A stretch of 64,000 nt of DNA from the NCBI RefSeq assembly GCF_014695715.1, contig NZ_JACJOT010000009.1, positions 186,001 through 250,000 of the forward strand. Direction: 5' to 3'. Shown piece after piece: positions 8,094-17,083 of this stretch; position 1 is the stretch's first letter, and each line of letters starts with the position of its first letter. This stretch comes from Microcoleus sp. FACHB-68 (GTDB lineage Bacteria; Cyanobacteriota; Cyanobacteriia; Cyanobacteriales; Oscillatoriaceae). Below the pieces are notes generated by a model. The model made no database searches and was not told where the DNA came from. It worked only from the letters and a program-made list of their open reading frames with translations. The position numbers and the translations under genes were made by a program.

Positions 8094-9572
8094 ATGTTCG
8101 ACGCACTTGCCGACCGCTTAGAAGCTGCCTGGAAAAAACTGCGAGGTCAGGACAAAATCTCGGAATCCAATATCCAAGAGGCTTTGCGGGATGTTCGCAG
8201 AGCGCTTCTGGAAGCCGATGTTAACCTCCAGGTGGTTAAAGATTTTATTGCTGAGGTAGAAACCAAAGCCCAAGGTGCTGAGGTGATTACCGGCGTGAGG
8301 CCGGCTCAGCAGTTCATTAAAATTGTCCACGACGAACTCGTGCAGGTGATGGGGGAAACGAATGTTCCCCTCGCCACTGCTGACACGAAGCCGACAATCG
8401 TACTGATGGCCGGTTTGCAAGGGACAGGTAAAACGACGGCATCTGCCAAGCTGGCGTTACACCTGCGGAAAACCAATCGCACGGCGATGCTGGTGGCGAC
8501 AGATATTTACCGGCCTGCTGCTGTTGACCAGTTGGTGACACTGGGTAAGCAAATTGGCGTGCCGGTGTTTGAAATGGGCACCGGCACCGATCCGGTGGAA
8601 ATTGCCCGTCAAGGGGTCGAGAGAGCGATCGCAGAGAACGTCGATACGGTGATTATCGATACTGCCGGTCGTCTGCAAATCGACCAAGACATGATGGCAG
8701 AGCTAGCACGAATCAAGGAAACTGTCAAGCCCCACGAAACCTTGCTCGTCGTGGACGCCATGACCGGCCAAGAAGCCGCCAACCTGACGCGCACCTTCCA
8801 CAACCAAATTGGCATCACCGGCGCAATTCTCACCAAGCTAGATGGGGATAGCAGAGGTGGTGCAGCCCTTTCTGTGCGGCAAATTTCCGGCGCACCGATT
8901 AAATTTGTCGGCGTCGGCGAAAAAGTCGAAGCACTGCAACCGTTTTACCCAGATCGGATGGCGTCTCGGATTTTGGGGATGGGAGACGTTCTCACCTTAG
9001 TCGAGAAAGCCGCTGAGGAAGTCGATATTGCAGATGCCGAGAAGATGCAAGAGAAAATCCTCACGGCAAAGTTCGACTTTACCGACTTTCTCAAGCAAAT
9101 GCGGCTGATGAAGAACATGGGTTCTCTCGGCGGTTTGCTCAAGCTAATTCCGGGGATGAATAAAGTTTCAGACGAGGATTTGCGAAAAGGCGAATCCCAG
9201 CTGAAACAGGCAGAGGCGATGATCAATTCCATGACGATTGAAGAACGCCGCAACCCCGATGTATTAGCCAGTTCACCCAGCCGCAGGCGACGGATTGCCA
9301 AGGGTTCGGGTTATGGAGAAAAGGAAGTCACCGATTTGGTGACCAACTTCACCAAAATGCGAGCAATGATGCAGCAAATGGGCCAAGGCCAGTTTCCAGG
9401 GATGGGAATGCCGGGAATGGGTGGCATGGGCGGCATGGGCGGCATGGGCGGTGGCCCTTGGGGTGGCAACAATGCACCCCAGCCCGGTTGGCGAGGATAT
9501 CCGGGTGGAAATCCAGCCGCTAACAAGAAAAAGAAAAAGGAAAAAAAGAAGAAAGGTTTCGGCCAACTGTAG
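8094..9572 (+). CDS. ffh: Signal recognition particle protein Ffh (SRP54)
   Basis: A 492-residue GTPase with the three SRP domains in order: helical N domain (1-85), G domain with P-loop GLQGTGKTT at about 105-113, DTAGR, and TKLDGD, then the Met-rich M domain that binds signal peptides and 4.5S RNA. It targets nascent membrane and secreted proteins to the membrane through FtsY. The C-terminus has an additional Gly-Met repeat (GMGGMGGMGG) and a lysine-rich tail, a feature common in cyanobacterial Ffh. It heads the conserved run ffh-rpsP-khpA. Start at ATG 8094 matches the usual MFDALADRLE. Confidence 0.98.
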   Translation: MFDALADRLEAAWKKLRGQDKISESNIQEALRDVRRALLEADVNLQVVKDFIAEVETKAQGAEVITGVRPAQQFIKIVHDELVQVMGETNVPLATADTKPTIVLMAGLQGTGKTTASAKLALHLRKTNRTAMLVATDIYRPAAVDQLVTLGKQIGVPVFEMGTGTDPVEIARQGVERAIAENVDTVIIDTAGRLQIDQDMMAELARIKETVKPHETLLVVDAMTGQEAANLTRTFHNQIGITGAILTKLDGDSRGGAALSVRQISGAPIKFVGVGEKVEALQPFYPDRMASRILGMGDVLTLVEKAAEEVDIADAEKMQEKILTAKFDFTDFLKQMRLMKNMGSLGGLLKLIPGMNKVSDEDLRKGESQLKQAEAMINSMTIEERRNPDVLASSPSRRRRIAKGSGYGEKEVTDLVTNFTKMRAMMQQMGQGQFPGMGMPGMGGMGGMGGMGGGPWGGNNAPQPGWRGYPGGNPAANKKKKKEKKKKGFGQL

Positions 9573-9604
9573 CCATCAGCAACAGCCGCTTACCGCGCGG
9601 CAAC

Positions 9605-9786
9605 ACCTTGGGGGAATCCACCAAAATCTCCCCCACTTTCTTACTCTCCCCCACTCCCCCACTTTCTTACTCTCCCCCCCACTCAGCACTCAGCACTCAG
9701 CACTGAGCACTCAACTAAGTGGTATAATGGGGAACTCTCAGGCAAATGAAATTTAGAAGCTGGTAGCTGATAGCTGATAGCTTAAA
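9605..9786. repeat. Pyrimidine-rich tract and tandem short repeats between ffh and rpsP
   Basis: The gap holds imperfect repeats of CTCCCCCACTTTCTTA at about 9627-9680, a heptamer array CACTCAG/CACTGAG at 9680-9714, and a second small array of TAGCTGA units at 9762-9780. These are short tandem repeats of the cyanobacterial type. They lie around the putative rpsP promoter, so array length may vary between strains. Confidence 0.75.
9720..9728 (+). promoter_or_regulatory. Candidate extended -10 promoter for rpsP-khpA
   Basis: The sequence TGGTATAAT is a perfect TGn-extended -10 element about 90 bases before the rpsP start. No convincing -35 box lies 17 bases upstream, where the heptamer array sits. 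An extended -10 can act without one. The prediction is by eye only. Confidence 0.4.
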
Positions 9787-9814
9787 ATCTTAAACGGAGC
9801 ATAGGGTATCAAAC

Positions 9815-10063
9815 ATGATCAAATTGCGCTTAAAGCGGTATGGCAAAAAAAGGGAAGTGAGCTACCGGATCGTAGCGATGAAAAGCAGCGATCGCCGCGA
9901 TGGCCGTCCCTTAGAAGAACTGGGCTTCTTCAATCCCAGAACCGATGAAGTCAGGCTTGACGTGCCGGCGATTGTCAAGCGTCTGCAACAAGGAGCGCAA
10001 CCCACAGAGACAGTGCGTGCCCTTCTGAAAAAAGCCAATGTCTTTGAGCAAGTCAGTGGTTAA
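9815..10063 (+). CDS. rpsP: 30S ribosomal protein S16
   Basis: An 82-residue protein with the textbook S16 start [12 protein letters not shown] and the central block [11 protein letters not shown]16 is an early-assembly small-subunit protein. A GGAG lies about 15 bases upstream. The 3' end overlaps the khpA start by 26 bases, so the two are translated together. The order ffh-rpsP-khpA is conserved in cyanobacteria. Confidence 0.98.
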   Translation: MIKLRLKRYGKKREVSYRIVAMKSSDRRDGRPLEELGFFNPRTDEVRLDVPAIVKRLQQGAQPTETVRALLKKANVFEQVSG

Positions 10064-10490
10064 CCCACAAGCGATATCACAAAGCGGCTCCCCCTCAGCC
10101 GCTCCACAATACGATGAACTGGTACGTTTTTTAGTCCAGCCTTTTTTAGACGCGTCAGACGCCTTGAAAGTGGATTGCGAAATCTCCCCCAGCAGACCCC
10201 GGATTTGGGTACGTCTGGCTATTGAGGGCGAGGATAAAGGACGTGTATTCGGTCGGGGCAGACGCAATATAGAGGCAATACGCATGGTGTTGGAAGCGAC
10301 GGCTCAAGCTGCCGGCCAGTCCATTCACCTGGATATTTACGGGGCGGGGAATTCAAGAACGGATACGCCGCCGCCCACTCGCGAAGCGAATCCGACGCCC
10401 ACTCGCGAAGCGAATCCGAGAATCCCCAGACCTCAATCTCGCCAGTCTGGTTTACCCAGACCGTCTTCTCAACCACGCTCTCCCGAATGA
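10038..10490 (+). CDS. khpA: KH-domain RNA-binding protein KhpA
   Basis: A 150-residue protein. Residues of about 25-105 are the single KH domain of KhpA ([15 protein letters not shown], then [16 protein letters not shown]). The RNA-binding loop reads GRGR where the family usually has GxxG, so the last glycine is replaced by arginine. The C-terminal 45 residues are a low-complexity Pro/Arg/Ser tail that contains a DNA-level direct repeat giving PTREANP twice. It overlaps rpsP by 26 bases. KhpA proteins act as RNA chaperones or small-RNA binders; the target here is unknown. Confidence 0.9.
   Translation: MSLSKSVVNPQAISQSGSPSAAPQYDELVRFLVQPFLDASDALKVDCEISPSRPRIWVRLAIEGEDKGRVFGRGRRNIEAIRMVLEATAQAAGQSIHLDIYGAGNSRTDTPPPTREANPTPTREANPRIPRPQSRQSGLPRPSSQPRSPE
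10376..10420. repeat. In-frame direct repeat within khpA
   Basis: A unit of about 20 bases (CCCACTCGCGAAGCGAATCC) occurs twice in a row, separated by GACG, and encodes PTREANP twice. CTCGCGAAGCGAAT-like words are dispersed intergenic repeats in some cyanobacteria, so this looks like a repeat that has entered the tail of a coding gene without breaking the frame. Confidence 0.7.
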
Positions 10491-10511
10491 GTCAATTGAG
10501 CGAAGAAAAAA

Positions 10512-10533
10512 CCCGCTCATAAAATTGAGCGGG
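10512..10533. terminator. Hairpin between khpA and rpsU
   Basis: A perfect 8-bp stem CCCGCTCA/TGAGCGGG with a six-base loop, 22 bases after khpA. Read on the plus strand it is followed by AAAGTTTTA, a weak U-tract. Read on the minus strand it is followed by TTTTTT. It could be a partial terminator or attenuator before rpsU. Confidence 0.5.
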
Positions 10534-10599
10534 AAAGTTTTATAGCTAGTAAATTAAATCGCTAACGGCAGGAAAAATGTAAGGAGGTGGACAGAGAGA

Positions 10600-10773
10600 T
10601 TGGCAGAAGTCCGTTTGGCAGAAAATGAGTCGATTGAGTCGGCTTTAAGGCGCTTTAAAAAGAAAATTCAGAAGGCTGGGATTTTGTTTGAGGTTAAACG
10701 TCACGAACGTTATGAAAAACCCAGCCTGCGTCGTAAGCGCAAAGCGGAAGCTACCCGCAAGTACCGTCAATAA
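10600..10773 (+). CDS. rpsU: 30S ribosomal protein S21 (TTG start)
   Basis: A 57-residue protein starting at a TTG: (M)[18 protein letters not shown], then [15 protein letters not shown] and a short basic tail. This is ribosomal protein S21, which helps base-pairing of mRNA with the anti-Shine-Dalgarno sequence. A perfect AAGGAGGT lies at 10581-10588, 11 bases before the TTG, and there is no in-frame ATG nearby, so the TTG start is firm. It is easily missed because of its size and start codon. A strong terminator follows. Confidence 0.95.
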   Translation: MAEVRLAENESIESALRRFKKKIQKAGILFEVKRHERYEKPSLRRKRKAEATRKYRQ

Positions 10774-10835
10774 GATCGTCGCTCGTAAACCGGGCACCCC
10801 AACACTTCACAAATCGGTGGGGTTGCCGGCTAAAA

Positions 10836-10882
10836 AGACGCCTGAAGGGCAAGAAGACTCGCCATCATTCAGGCGTCTTTTT
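10836..10882 (+). terminator. Rho-independent terminator after rpsU
   Basis: An 11-bp perfect stem AGACGCCTGAA/TTCAGGCGTCT (10836-10846 with 10868-10878) followed by TTTTTGC. It lies about 60 bases after the rpsU stop and ends the ribosomal-protein transcript before phoH. Confidence 0.85.
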
Positions 10883-11043
10883 GCAAATTTACGAGCTAGA
10901 ATTATTTTTTTTAGCCGGCAACTCAGGAAAATCAGGGAATTTGAAAATATCTGATTTGTTAAGGAAAAATTGACAGTACGCAACGTAGCACTCAAGCATC
11001 TGAGGAGGGAATATTTGGCACAATCAAGAGGAAGAATTCAGGC

Positions 11044-11997
11044 ATGATAGAAGCATTTAAAATAGAACTGCCGAATGTTAGCAGTGCCCTTGCGCTAGCC
11101 GGCTATCAAGAAGAAAATTTAAAAACACTGGCACGGCAAACCGGCGCACAACTCGTGCTGCGCGGGCAAGATTTATTGATTTCTGGAACAGAAAATCAAA
11201 TCGATTTGTGTCGCCGGCTAGTGCGTTCCTTAGAAGATTTTTGGAAACACGGTAAAAGCATTTCTCAAGTCGATATTCTCACAGCCCGTCATGCTTTAGA
11301 CACTCATCAAACTGACGAGTTGCAAGATTTGCGGCACGATGTTTTGGCAAAAACTCGTCGCGGAGAAGAAATTCGAGCCAAAACCTTTCGGCAGCGGCAG
11401 TATATTCAAGCGGTACGCAATCACGATCTGACCTTTTGCATCGGCCCTGCCGGCACCGGCAAAACCTATCTCGCCGCCGTTCTTGCCGTCCAAGCATTGC
11501 TGGCAAATCAGTATGAACGGCTGATTTTAACTCGCCCCGCCGTAGAAGCCGGTGAAAAGCTGGGCTTTTTACCAGGGGATTTGCTGCAAAAAGTCGATCC
11601 CTATCTGCGCCCTCTCTACGATGCCCTCTACGAATTTATCGAACCTGAAAAAATTACCAATTTGATGGAACGGGGGGTGATAGAAATCGCTCCCTTAGCA
11701 TATATGCGGGGCCGTACCCTGAACCACGCCTTTGTAATTTTGGATGAAGCCCAAAATACAACACCGTCTCAGATGAAAATGGTATTAACCCGTTTAGGGT
11801 TCCGTTCCCGCATGGTTGTCACCGGCGACATCACCCAAACCGATTTGCCGACGAACCAAGCCTCAGGATTGGCAGCCTCTCAAAAAATCCTGCAACACGT
11901 TGAGGGCATTGCTTTCTGCAACCTCACCCAAGCCGATGTTGTGCGCCATGCTCTAGTGCAGCGCATTGTCGCCGCTTATGAAAAGTATGAAAATTAG
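11044..11997 (+). CDS. phoH: PhoH-like ATPase
   Basis: A 317-residue protein with an N-terminal KH-like region (about 1-80), and a PhoH ATPase core with Walker A GPAGTGKTYLA at about 139-149, Walker B FVILDEAQN at about 230-238, and the motif VVTGDITQTDLP. PhoH proteins are P-loop ATPases linked to RNA metabolism and often phosphate stress; the precise role is not established. It lies in the cyanobacterial ffh-to-phoH neighbourhood. The next gene starts 12 bases after the stop, suggesting an operon. Confidence 0.95.
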   Translation: MIEAFKIELPNVSSALALAGYQEENLKTLARQTGAQLVLRGQDLLISGTENQIDLCRRLVRSLEDFWKHGKSISQVDILTARHALDTHQTDELQDLRHDVLAKTRRGEEIRAKTFRQRQYIQAVRNHDLTFCIGPAGTGKTYLAAVLAVQALLANQYERLILTRPAVEAGEKLGFLPGDLLQKVDPYLRPLYDALYEFIEPEKITNLMERGVIEIAPLAYMRGRTLNHAFVILDEAQNTTPSQMKMVLTRLGFRSRMVVTGDITQTDLPTNQASGLAASQKILQHVEGIAFCNLTQADVVRHALVQRIVAAYEKYEN

Positions 11998-12009
11998 CCA
12001 GTCAATCGA

Positions 12010-12414
12010 ATGAATAGCACCCTGAAAGACTTTCTAGAATCTTGCCACACCCTCGGCATATTACGCCTGATTGTTACTAGCAGTGCAGCCGTTTTAGAAG
12101 CCCGTGGAACTGTTGAGAAATTGTTCTACGCCGAGTTGCCCAAAGGCCGGTATGCGAATATGCACACAGAAGGCTTCGAGTTTCACCTAAATATGGACAA
12201 AATCACACAGGTGAAATTTGAAACCGGCGAAGCGAAACGAGGCAATTTCACCACCTATGCCATTCGCTTTCTCGATGAAAAACAAGAGCCGGCTTTAAGC
12301 TTATTTCTCCAGTGGGGCAAGCCTGGAGAATACGCACCAGGACAGGTGGAAGCATGGCATCAAATGCGAGAGCAATACGGCGAAATTTGGGAACCTGCAC
12401 CTTTGGAGGTTTGA
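12010..12414 (+). CDS. ChuX/HutX-like small protein (tentative)
   Basis: A 134-residue soluble protein, co-directional with phoH and only 12 bases downstream. The C-terminal half (KFETGEAKRGNFTTYAIRF, then ALSLFLQWGKPGEYAPGQVEAW) resembles the beta-sheet and terminal helix of ChuX/HutX haem-handling proteins. A histidine pair typical of haem binding is not obvious. The sequence looks highly conserved in cyanobacteria from memory. The gene is confident; the haem assignment is weak. Confidence 0.6.
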   Translation: MNSTLKDFLESCHTLGILRLIVTSSAAVLEARGTVEKLFYAELPKGRYANMHTEGFEFHLNMDKITQVKFETGEAKRGNFTTYAIRFLDEKQEPALSLFLQWGKPGEYAPGQVEAWHQMREQYGEIWEPAPLEV

Positions 12415-12417
12415 GCG

Positions 12418-12608
12418 AGGAGTGCTGAGTGCTGAGTGCTGAGTGGGAGAGGGGGAGAGTCAGAGAAATGCCCAATGCCCCATGCCCAATGCCCCATGCC
12501 CCATGCCCATACCTTTAGGTTGGCGAAGCCTTGCCCAATGCCCCATGCCCATACCTTTAGGTTGGCGAAGCCTTGCCCCATGCCCCATGCCCCATGCCCC
12601 ATGCCCAG
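12418..12608. repeat. Heptamer array and inverted copies of the 28-base dispersed repeat
   Basis: The gap after the ChuX-like gene begins with AGTGCTG heptamers (12420-12444). It continues with many CCCATGC/CCCAATGC heptamers interrupted by two copies of CATACCTTTAGGTTGGCGAAG plus CCTTGCCC. This is the reverse complement of the unit seen at 7.86 kb, with GCG-AAG replacing the GCGCAG variant. Nothing coding is expected, although the repeats stay open in several frames. Confidence 0.85.
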
Positions 12609-12640
12609 GAGTTTTGAGGGAAGTCTTTAAGCTCTAAGTT

Positions 12641-13483
12641 ATGAGAATTATTTGGAATTTGTGCTTAATTTTGCTTTTGTCGTTCTGGGGGGCTGCCGGC
12701 GCGACGGCTGGGCCGCTGGCTGAGCGGATGGCGCAATTTCCTGACTGGCAGAATAAGCCGCCGGTGAGGGCTGCTCAAGGGGATTTAATCTATCCAGGTT
12801 GGATGGCAGGAACTTGGCGCGTTACCAGTACGCTGGTGGATACCGTGGCACCTTTGGCACCGGCTCTTGTCACGCCTGGATTTGAGGGAAATCGTCAGTA
12901 TCTCAATCAGCCTGTGACATTTCCTGTGCGGTTTGTGGGGGAAATCTCCCTGAAGCGCCGCACCCTTAATGCAACTCTTTTCACGCCATTATTTAATACT
13001 TTTGTCAATAAAAATTTAACCCTTCAACCCGCTACAACGAAAGGGAAATCTATCAAAACCGGCCCCGTGGTTGCAGATAGAGCCTTCAATGGCTTAAGTA
13101 TTGCACGAGCTTATTTAGGTGAGAGCGCTGTCTCTAGTGTCAAAGTCGATCCTGATTCTCCCAGCCGGCAGATTACCCAATTGCGAGGCGGAAGTCAGCT
13201 TGTTTCAGTTGTCACAGGTCGAGGAAGTGAGACACCGGCACCTGATAAATTTGTAGCTACCGAAGTCAGTCAACAAGTGTTTCGAGGGGGAACAACGCTT
13301 TATTTTAACGAAGTGGAGACCACAACATTCTATCAGCGACAGCCCTCAGAGATGCCGGTGATTCAAGCACAGCAGGTCAGCGCTATTTATCTATCACCGC
13401 AAGATCCAGACTACTTTGCAGCCAACGGACGGCCTGTAGCGCTTTATCGCTATGATTTGGAACTATTGCCGGCATCTGAGTGA
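12641..13483 (+). CDS. Exported DUF6816-like protein
   Basis: A 280-residue protein. Residues 1-23 are a signal peptide (hydrophobic core LCLILLLSFWGAAGA), so it is exported to the periplasm or thylakoid lumen. The mature part opens with GDLIYPGWMAGTWRVTSTLVDTVAP, a block I associate with the DUF6816 family of cyanobacteria and plastids. The body is predicted beta-rich and lipocalin-like, with GTW near the N-terminus. Family function is unknown. It stands alone between a repeat tract and the convergent MASE1 kinase. Confidence 0.7.
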   Translation: MRIIWNLCLILLLSFWGAAGATAGPLAERMAQFPDWQNKPPVRAAQGDLIYPGWMAGTWRVTSTLVDTVAPLAPALVTPGFEGNRQYLNQPVTFPVRFVGEISLKRRTLNATLFTPLFNTFVNKNLTLQPATTKGKSIKTGPVVADRAFNGLSIARAYLGESAVSSVKVDPDSPSRQITQLRGGSQLVSVVTGRGSETPAPDKFVATEVSQQVFRGGTTLYFNEVETTTFYQRQPSEMPVIQAQQVSAIYLSPQDPDYFAANGRPVALYRYDLELLPASE

Positions 13484-13708
13484 GTGCTGAGTTTCAGTTG
13501 GAAGTCAGAACAGAGGCACCCTTTATTTAAGGTAAAAAACGAAAAGTCCTCAAAACTATCTGTATTTATCTGTGTAGAGCTGCCGGCACACTACGCTATC
13601 ATCTGTAGCTTTTATCAAAAATATTCGCATTTGCAAAAACCGCTTTATTTAAAAAATAGAACTATCAAAAAAAAGGTGACTGCATTGGCATCCGATAGCA
13701 TAAAATTA

Positions 13709-15868
13709 TCAAACATTTGAGTTTGACCGTGAAGGCTGAGAATTGGATTCTATTTGCGATTCACTTAGCTTCACCGGCAGCCAAATTGTAAACGTCGATC
13801 CATGACCTAACTCACTACTAACTGTAATATCTCCCCCCATCATTTGGCAAAACTTCTGGGTGATCGTTAGTCCCAGTCCTGTGCCGCCATAATTGCGAGT
13901 TGTCGAGTTATCCGCTTGGGTAAAAGGCTGGAACACCTGAGCACTTTGCTGCGGAGTCATCCCAATGCCGGTATCGGTGACAGAGAAAATGATCCAAGGT
14001 GAGGAAGAATTTGAACCGGCGAGGTTGTGAGAAAGTGAGGGAGCAAAAGATTGCAGATTCTCTCCTACCCTTCCATTATCGCGTTCACCGGCTTTGTAGT
14101 TCAGTTCCGCTGCTGTATCTACTGTCAGCGTAATTTTCCCCTGCTTAGTAAACTTAGCCGCATTACTCAGAATATTCAGCAGCGCTTGCCGAACCTTACT
14201 CAAATCAAGCTGCATTGAGCCAATATCATCAGGACAATGAATCGTAAGCGTATTGGCATTTTTGTCTACCAACGGCTGAATGGTTGTAACAACTTCCCAG
14301 ATCAGCGTCGATATTTCAAAAGTTTCCAAATGAAGCGTCATGCGACCGGCTTCAATCTTAGATAAATCAAGAATATCGCTGATCAAAGAAAGCAATTGTT
14401 TGCCGGCGGAATTAATTTTCAATAGATCTTCAACAAATGCATCCTCACCGGCATCTTCGGCTTCCTCTTGCAGCATCTCACTGTAACCAATAATCGCATT
14501 CAGCGGCGTTCGCAACTCATGACTCATATTCGCCAAAAACGCACTTTTCGCACGGTTGGCTTCTTCAGCAGCTTCTTTCGCCAAACGGAATTCTTCGGCC
14601 CGCTGGCGTTCTGTAATGTCCTGAACTGTGCCGGTGAGACGAACTGCCTCTCCTGCCTGGTTTAGAATAATTTCCACTTGCTCGTGAACCGTGCGTTGAG
14701 TGCCATCGGGTCGAACAATTCGGTAGTCAATACTATAAGGTGTTCGTTCGTTCAATGCCTGACTGAAAGACTCACTGACCAGTTCTCGGTCATCAGGATG
14801 AACTAATTGCAAAAAAGTCTCGTGTGCAGGGCGAATCGTACCGGGAGAAAATCCGACCAGGCGATAAACTTCATCTGACCAAGATAAATGCTGTTTCATC
14901 AAGTCTAAGTCCCAGTTTCCCACTTGAGCGATCCGCTGAGCATTGGCCAAACTCGCTTGATTTTCCCGCAGCGATACCTCCGCACGCTGGCGTCCGGCAA
15001 TGGCAGCAGCCAAAACCAAAGAAGTGAGAGCAAGTACCGCTGTAAAGGCTTGTAAAGTCAGAATCGCCTCGCCGTTATTGCTCGTATGCTTGAGGAAAGG
15101 GCCGCTTTCCCTGGCAACACCCCACAGGGCAAAACCAGAAAAAATCAAGTTAGCGAGAACCGTTCCCCCCTGGCCAAATCGCAAAGCCCCCCAAACCATA
15201 AATGGAAACGGCAGATACTCAAGGGGATAGCTGGCAATATACACCCGCGTTCTCGAACAGAAGACAACCCAGCCGATGCTCAACAGCAGGCAGATCCAGC
15301 TACTAACTTCAATGAGGTAACCAAAACGTTTAGGGTCGGGCCACTCACGCCATTTGAGTAATAGGGGCGTCAAAATTGCGACACCCATGACGCCCCCTAC
15401 CCACACACTCCACCACAGTGAATTAAACTCCGCCCAGGGTTGGATGCCGGCTAAGCACAAGGTCAAGGTATCAAGGCTAGCATTGATCAGCATCGATACC
15501 ATTGCGCCCAAGAAGAGGGAAACCACATCTCGCGGGCGTTCAAATGAAGCGCGAAACCCCATGCGGTTAAGCAGTTTTAACCCGGCTAACGCTTGCAAGG
15601 TACTGCTGACACTGATGCCTAAAGCCACAACCCATGAGGCGTGGCATGAGAGTGCGAAGAAAAAAGCACCCAACCCAACCCCAGGCCAGAACTGTTGTCC
15701 GTGGACGAGAAGGGCTGCCAGGGCAATACCGGCAGGCAATCCCACGGGCGACGCCAACACATTCATTCCCGGAATTTTAGTTGCAACAACTGCCGCGCCA
15801 AAGTAGACCGCAGTGAGGACACCCACCGAGATCAAATACCGCCACTGCCGGGTCTGGAGCCAGGTCAT
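13709..15868 (-). CDS. MASE1-PAS sensor histidine kinase
   Basis: A 719-residue membrane kinase. Residues 1-300 are a MASE1 sensor region with about eight transmembrane helices. Residues of about 305-430 are a PAS/PAC domain ending [10 protein letters not shown]. The HisKA dimerisation helix has the H-box [10 protein letters not shown] near 447-456, and the HATPase has N-box [18 protein letters not shown] and GGTGLGLTI. It should autophosphorylate on the H-box histidine and pass phosphate to a response regulator, but none is encoded nearby, so it is an orphan in this window. The ligand of MASE1 domains is generally unknown. Confidence 0.93.
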   Translation of the reverse strand: MTWLQTRQWRYLISVGVLTAVYFGAAVVATKIPGMNVLASPVGLPAGIALAALLVHGQQFWPGVGLGAFFFALSCHASWVVALGISVSSTLQALAGLKLLNRMGFRASFERPRDVVSLFLGAMVSMLINASLDTLTLCLAGIQPWAEFNSLWWSVWVGGVMGVAILTPLLLKWREWPDPKRFGYLIEVSSWICLLLSIGWVVFCSRTRVYIASYPLEYLPFPFMVWGALRFGQGGTVLANLIFSGFALWGVARESGPFLKHTSNNGEAILTLQAFTAVLALTSLVLAAAIAGRQRAEVSLRENQASLANAQRIAQVGNWDLDLMKQHLSWSDEVYRLVGFSPGTIRPAHETFLQLVHPDDRELVSESFSQALNERTPYSIDYRIVRPDGTQRTVHEQVEIILNQAGEAVRLTGTVQDITERQRAEEFRLAKEAAEEANRAKSAFLANMSHELRTPLNAIIGYSEMLQEEAEDAGEDAFVEDLLKINSAGKQLLSLISDILDLSKIEAGRMTLHLETFEISTLIWEVVTTIQPLVDKNANTLTIHCPDDIGSMQLDLSKVRQALLNILSNAAKFTKQGKITLTVDTAAELNYKAGERDNGRVGENLQSFAPSLSHNLAGSNSSSPWIIFSVTDTGIGMTPQQSAQVFQPFTQADNSTTRNYGGTGLGLTITQKFCQMMGGDITVSSELGHGSTFTIWLPVKLSESQIESNSQPSRSNSNV

Positions 15869-16313
15869 ATCTATTTACAGTTCCCTATAATTTGAGCGAG
15901 GAACCTTTTTTTTTCGCGCCAGAATGCACCCGTTATTTCCCAATCTTATTAATACCTCTATAAAAATTGCTTTGGATAGGGCCGCTAAATTTGGATTAAT
16001 TTTTAGGTGTAGGCTGCAAATAGAGAGTCCAGCAAATTTAAACATTACTTCTGAACAGAGGGCTACAGGCGAGAATATGGCGCTGCACCACGCCCCTGAG
16101 ATGGGGCAAGGCTGCGCCAACCCTATGTGTTTATGAATGACCGAGCTTTTAGCCCCTCGATTTACCTGTGCCGAACCCTTGAATATGCACCCTCACTGGA
16201 AAACTCTCCTCTGTAGGGATAGAGCATCCAAAATATTATCGCCGATATGCTTGACGATTGCTTCAGGGTGATTACTTCTGTTCACTCCTTTGTTTAGGAG
16301 CAAGAATAAAAGA
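15869..16313. other. Intergenic stretch with a partial dispersed repeat
   Basis: About 440 bases between two minus-strand genes. A partial copy of the dispersed repeat (GGGCAAGGCTGCGCCAACC) lies at about 16103-16122. Short open frames on both strands lack family resemblance and start signals. A promoter for the kinase gene is expected at its left end but no clear boxes are visible. Confidence 0.4.
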
Positions 16314-17021
16314 CTATCCTGGGTTAATTGTGCCATCGGGCATCGTCGCGCCATTCATTGCGGCACCGGCTAGATTTGTGTTGTCGAGGATGGCATCTGT
16401 TAGATTGGCATCCCACAGGATCGCTTTGACTAATTTTGTGCCGCTTAAGTGTGTGCGAGTTAAGTCTGCACCTGTTAAATTCGCCTCGCTTAAGTCTGCA
16501 CCTGTTAAATTCGCTCCCGTCAAGTTGGCTTTTTGCAAGATCGCTGAGGTGAGTTTGGTGAAGGTAAGATGGGTGCCGGTTAGATTCGCTTCTGTTAAAT
16601 CTGCGCCGGCAAGGTTGGCTTTCGTTAAATCTGAGCCGGTGAAGTTGACGAATTTCAAATTTGCACCGGCAAGATTAGCGCTGAATAGTCGTGAACCAAT
16701 AATTTGCATTTGTGTCAGTGATAACCCACCCAAGTCAGCGCCGGTTAAATCTGCGCCGATTAAATTTGTTTCACTGAATTTTGCCTGAGTGAATTTGGCC
16801 CCGATCAGACAGGCACTCGCTAAATTTGTGCCCATTAACTCCGCACCAAAAAGGTTTGCGCCGGCTAAATTTGTCCCCACTAAGAAAGCTTGGTTGAGTT
16901 TTGCCCCAGCGAGATTTATGCCGGTTAAATTGGTGACTCTCAGATCGCTTCCACTGAGGTCTACACCGCAGAAATTCCTTTCCCCGCCGACATATCGTTT
17001 TAGAAGTTCTTCACTTTTCAT
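16314..17021 (-). CDS. Pentapeptide-repeat protein
   Basis: About 235 residues, nearly all of which are A(D/N)LXX pentapeptides (for example LAGANL, LTGADL), forming a right-handed quadrilateral beta-helix of roughly 40 repeats. The ATG at 17019-17021 gives MKSEELLKRYVGGERNFCG, the common N-terminal cap of cyanobacterial members, and is preferred over a TTG 12 codons upstream. No signal peptide, kinase or other domain is attached. Function is unknown; some relatives mimic DNA, and most cyanobacterial ones are uncharacterised. Confidence 0.93.
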   Translation of the reverse strand: MKSEELLKRYVGGERNFCGVDLSGSDLRVTNLTGINLAGAKLNQAFLVGTNLAGANLFGAELMGTNLASACLIGAKFTQAKFSETNLIGADLTGADLGGLSLTQMQIIGSRLFSANLAGANLKFVNFTGSDLTKANLAGADLTEANLTGTHLTFTKLTSAILQKANLTGANLTGADLSEANLTGADLTRTHLSGTKLVKAILWDANLTDAILDNTNLAGAAMNGATMPDGTINPG

Positions 17022-17083
17022 GAATTGTCTGTATTCTATACCAACCAAGCTTTGCAAGAGCCTGCCATTAAAGTCAATAACAT

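Noticed and set aside
10688-10954. 88-codon frame covering the 3' half of rpsU
   Set aside because: It is a different frame of the S21 gene and runs across its terminator hairpin.
12469-12637. Open frames through the CCCATGC heptamers
   Set aside because: Heptamer repeats lack stops in several frames; protein is low-complexity Pro/Cys/Met and unrelated to genes.
13484-13720. Open frame of 78 codons after the exported protein
   Set aside because: Begins within a GAGTGAGTGCTGAG repeat and consists of Lys/Ser-rich sequence without family resemblance; overlaps the end of the opposite kinase gene.
15875-16136. Open frames of 81 and 70 codons on both strands in the gap
   Set aside because: Mutual shadows with no start signals; they cover a dispersed repeat.
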